Assembly: GCA_002354205.1 (NCBI GenBank)
Contig: DELD01000010.1
Location: 52,795-59,852 of the forward strand
Direction of reading: 5' to 3'
DNA: 7,058 nt
From: Micavibrio sp. UBA2705
Lineage (GTDB): Bacteria > Pseudomonadota > Alphaproteobacteria > Micavibrionales > Micavibrionaceae
Part shown: one piece after another, positions 4,871-7,058 of the stretch
Numbering within the stretch: position 1 is the first letter of the stretch
How the letters are laid out: each line of letters begins with the position of its first letter
Made by a program: the position numbers and the translations under genes
The notes under the pieces: generated by a model
Database searches by the model: none
What the model saw: only the letters and a program-made list of their open reading frames with translations
What the model was told of the DNA's origin: nothing

Positions 4871-7058
4871 CCGACCGATATAATTTGCGGATATCTAGAT
4901 TCGTCAATGGCGCGGCTCATTTGTTCTTGCGCGCGCTGCATTTCCAAACCAGAGGCCGCTTCACGTGTTTGGTCGGATAACTTATCACCTTCATATAAAG
5001 CATTTGGCGTAAGGCTTTGTTCACCTTGTATATGCTGCCTAAGAGCTTGGACGGTATTGCCATCTTCAAAGCCGCGCAGGGTAAACCCTGCTTGCTCGCC
5101 TAGTTCAACGCTGCTCTCAATCGTTATTTTGTCGCCGGCTTGTATATCTTCACCAGAAAAAGCGCGGGTGGAAACATACCCACTTAAGCTGCCAACGAAA
5201 TCAGCCTGCATACCAGCGGGGCTTGTAATTCTAATGCTTGCAAGGCCACGCTGATCTAAGAACAATGTTTGCTTGTCTAATGTCATATCTTGATCGGCTT
5301 GAATGGTGTAGCGATATTTGAATGTATTGGCATCTGCATTCTCTTGGGGGGCGGGAAGTTTTGTATCTTCTGAAATATATGCCGCTTCGTGTTCAAATGT
5401 CGATTTGAGTGCTTTTAGGTTGTTTAAATTTTTAACCCATTTATCAACATTCAAATAACCCGCACCAGCACGCTCGTGGAATGGAATACCTGCATCGTTG
5501 GTGCGGAATACAGTGTCTGGGAAACGCTTGATGTCGGCTTCGGCAAGCATTTTGTCGGATTGTTTAACGGATTGGCTTTGGCCTGATGTTTCAACGGTCA
5601 GCTCTTGGTTTAGTTTTATCCCGAGTGCGTCCGCTTTTTCCATGCTTACATTTTGAATGTCAAGATCGGTACTATAAAGCGCCGCGATCATTATTTCTTC
5701 ATGTGTAAGGCTGTCACTAAAGCTCTCAGCTATTTGATGATAATATTCGGCGGCTGTCGGGGTGGAAAACGACGTGCCTTGAATAGGGCTTCCATAGAAA
5801 TCAGGCGTTTCCATTAGAAAATCCGCGCCAGTTGAGCTATATGAGGGCATGTAAACAGTATCCCCCTTTACATGTGCAGCCCCAACGATGACACTTTTTT
5901 GTGCATGTCCTTCAACTTGGCTAGAGGCTGTAATGTCGCGATACGCGGCGAATATATCGGTGTTGTCGTTAGGGATTACATAGCCGCTATAGCTATTACC
6001 TGCGGCGATAAATTGTATTGTGCCATTTTCTTCATGGAAATTATATTGCAAGATGTGCGCAGGGTTAACATCTTTGAGAAAATCACCATCTATGTCTATT
6101 CGTGATGGGTCATAACCATAGCTTTTTGACAGGATGATATTATCCGCGCCGTAGCTAGCAAGGGAAAGAATGCTGTTTGTTTCGTGAAACGCAAGGTCTG
6201 TCGACATGTAATAAACATCGTCTTCACCTTCCTGATCAGGGGATATCTTAAGTGCAAGCTGCTCGGCATATTGGTGCGTCATATCGCTATGCACGTGATT
6301 ATTGGGTTCAATAACGATAAGACTAAAATCTGCACGTTGCTCAGGGATATTTAATGCCTCTGCCTGCGTGAAATAAATACCGTCTTCGCTGCCATATTTT
6401 TTGTAATTTGCTGTAATGTGGTCTTCAACGTCAATTTTGTAGCTGTTATATGTGTTCATTGCAATTTTGTGTTGAAAGCTCCTCTCTCTGCCTTCAAGTG
6501 GCGCTTCATAAGACTGGTCGGCATTTACAGCTGCGAGGGCTGTTGCGCGCTCAGGATTGGCCGCGCCGATTAGCTCTGTGCCCAATGGGACGATGTCTTT
6601 TAATGCAGGCGTTGCGTATTCCGGGTCATGTAGGCGGCGGGCTCTGGTGTAAAGGTCAATCTCTGCGTTGGCTTTACTTAACAATTTATCGGGAATGTTG
6701 CCGTAGTGACCATCACGCTGTGCTTGTGCCTTAAGGTAGGAGCTATCTAGCTCACGCTCGATCTTATCTGCAATGAAATCATGAAGATGCATTTCGCGCC
6801 CGCTAAGGCGCGCTCCTATAACTTGGTCTAATACGGCAATATCTAGACCATGTTTTTCTAAGACCGCAATCGTCTCTGTATTTAAATGCTTATCACGTTG
6901 ATTGCCTATTAATAATGGAAGAGCCAGATAGGGCGATGTTCCTGAAAAATCGAGATATCCATCAAGGCTGTTTAAGTTCTCCATATTTGTGCTGAGTTCT
7001 TCAAATTTTGGGTTGTTTTTTAACTGGTTAAGCAAAACAATGGCATCGTGGCGGGGGG
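4852..7058 (-). CDS. Subtilisin-like (S8) serine peptidase, 5' end beyond window
   Basis: This gene encodes a large subtilisin-fold protein. Numbering here counts from a TTG at 7035. The frame stays open to 7058 (seven more codons) and that TTG has no ribosome site, so the gene very likely begins outside. Residues 1-230 are polar, probably helical and unrecognised. The S8 core (about 236-535) shows IIxSxSYG-like IILSKSYG (300-307), the oxyanion motif AAGN (344-347) and GTSFSTP (420-426) with Ser422 as nucleophile. GAGYLNVDKWV (524-534) ends the core. His254 to Asn347 is 93 residues and Asn347 to Ser422 is 75, close to subtilisin. The residue at the usual Asp position is Glu243, only 11 residues before His254. 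Residues 545-660 look like a beta-sandwich, followed by a charged helical tail. Localisation is unknown because the N-terminus is missing. Confidence 0.85.
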   Translation of the reverse strand, partial: PRHDAIVLLNQLKNNPKFEELSTNMENLNSLDGYLDFSGTSPYLALPLLIGNQRDKHLNTETIAVLEKHGLDIAVLDQVIGARLSGREMHLHDFIADKIERELDSSYLKAQAQRDGHYGNIPDKLLSKANAEIDLYTRARRLHDPEYATPALKDIVPLGTELIGAANPERATALAAVNADQSYEAPLEGRERSFQHKIAMNTYNSYKIDVEDHITANYKKYGSEDGIYFTQAEALNIPEQRADFSLIVIEPNNHVHSDMTHQYAEQLALKISPDQEGEDDVYYMSTDLAFHETNSILSLASYGADNIILSKSYGYDPSRIDIDGDFLKDVNPAHILQYNFHEENGTIQFIAAGNSYSGYVIPNDNTDIFAAYRDITASSQVEGHAQKSVIVGAAHVKGDTVYMPSYSSTGADFLMETPDFYGSPIQGTSFSTPTAAEYYHQIAESFSDSLTHEEIMIAALYSTDLDIQNVSMEKADALGIKLNQELTVETSGQSQSVKQSDKMLAEADIKRFPDTVFRTNDAGIPFHERAGAGYLNVDKWVKNLNNLKALKSTFEHEAAYISEDTKLPAPQENADANTFKYRYTIQADQDMTLDKQTLFLDQRGLASIRITSPAGMQADFVGSLSGYVSTRAFSGEDIQAGDKITIESSVELGEQAGFTLRGFEDGNTVQALRQHIQGEQSLTPNALYEGDKLSDQTREAASGLEMQRAQEQMSRAIDESRYPQIISVGPQPFS

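Noticed and set aside
6999..7035. TTG at 7035 as the real start of the peptidase
   Set aside because: The same frame continues without a stop to the window edge, and no ribosome site precedes the TTG, so the gene is treated as incomplete at its 5' end.

Overview
This 7.06 kb window looks like a chromosomal segment of an alphaproteobacterium of moderate GC content. The evidence is a fused epimerase/dehydratase Nnr, a glutamine synthetase I start typical of Proteobacteria, a tRNA-Leu(UAG) directly upstream of the trigger factor gene, and trigger factor features such as an ERRVRLGL segment. The tRNA-His keeps the canonical extra G-1:C73 pair. As far as I recall, the Rhizobiales/Rhodobacterales/Caulobacterales group has lost this pair, so an earlier-branching or Rhodospirillales-like lineage fits better. 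The species cannot be named from sequence alone.

Layout, left to right. Positions 1-589 (minus) hold the N-terminal 196 codons of glnA, cut by the window edge. Positions 590-830 are a divergent intergenic region with candidate promoters for glnA and for tRNA-His, plus short direct and inverted repeats. tRNA-His(GUG) lies at 831-906, followed by an AT-rich hairpin and then nnr (1011-2519, plus), a two-domain NAD(P)HX repair enzyme. A 159-nt spacer leads to tRNA-Leu(UAG) at 2679-2763, an intrinsic terminator and tig (2851-4329, plus). This trigger factor has a His/Cys-rich insert and a long lysine/alanine tail, and a strong terminator closes the unit. A small unrecognised gene (4443-4835, plus) encodes a Gly/Ala-rich protein with a hydrophobic central region. 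It converges, with only 16 nt between stop codons, on a large subtilisin-like (S8) peptidase gene on the minus strand. The peptidase gene is still open at the right window edge, so its true start and any signal peptide are not visible.

Most of the window is core housekeeping: nitrogen assimilation, cofactor repair, tRNAs and nascent-chain folding. The less ordinary part is the right third, from the trigger factor tail to the peptidase. There the usual tig-clpP-clpX-lon order is absent, and a small hydrophobic protein faces a peptidase with an unusual Asp/His region. I see no CRISPR array, insertion sequence, phage gene or complete new defence system. The findings are candidate oddities rather than a demonstrated new system.
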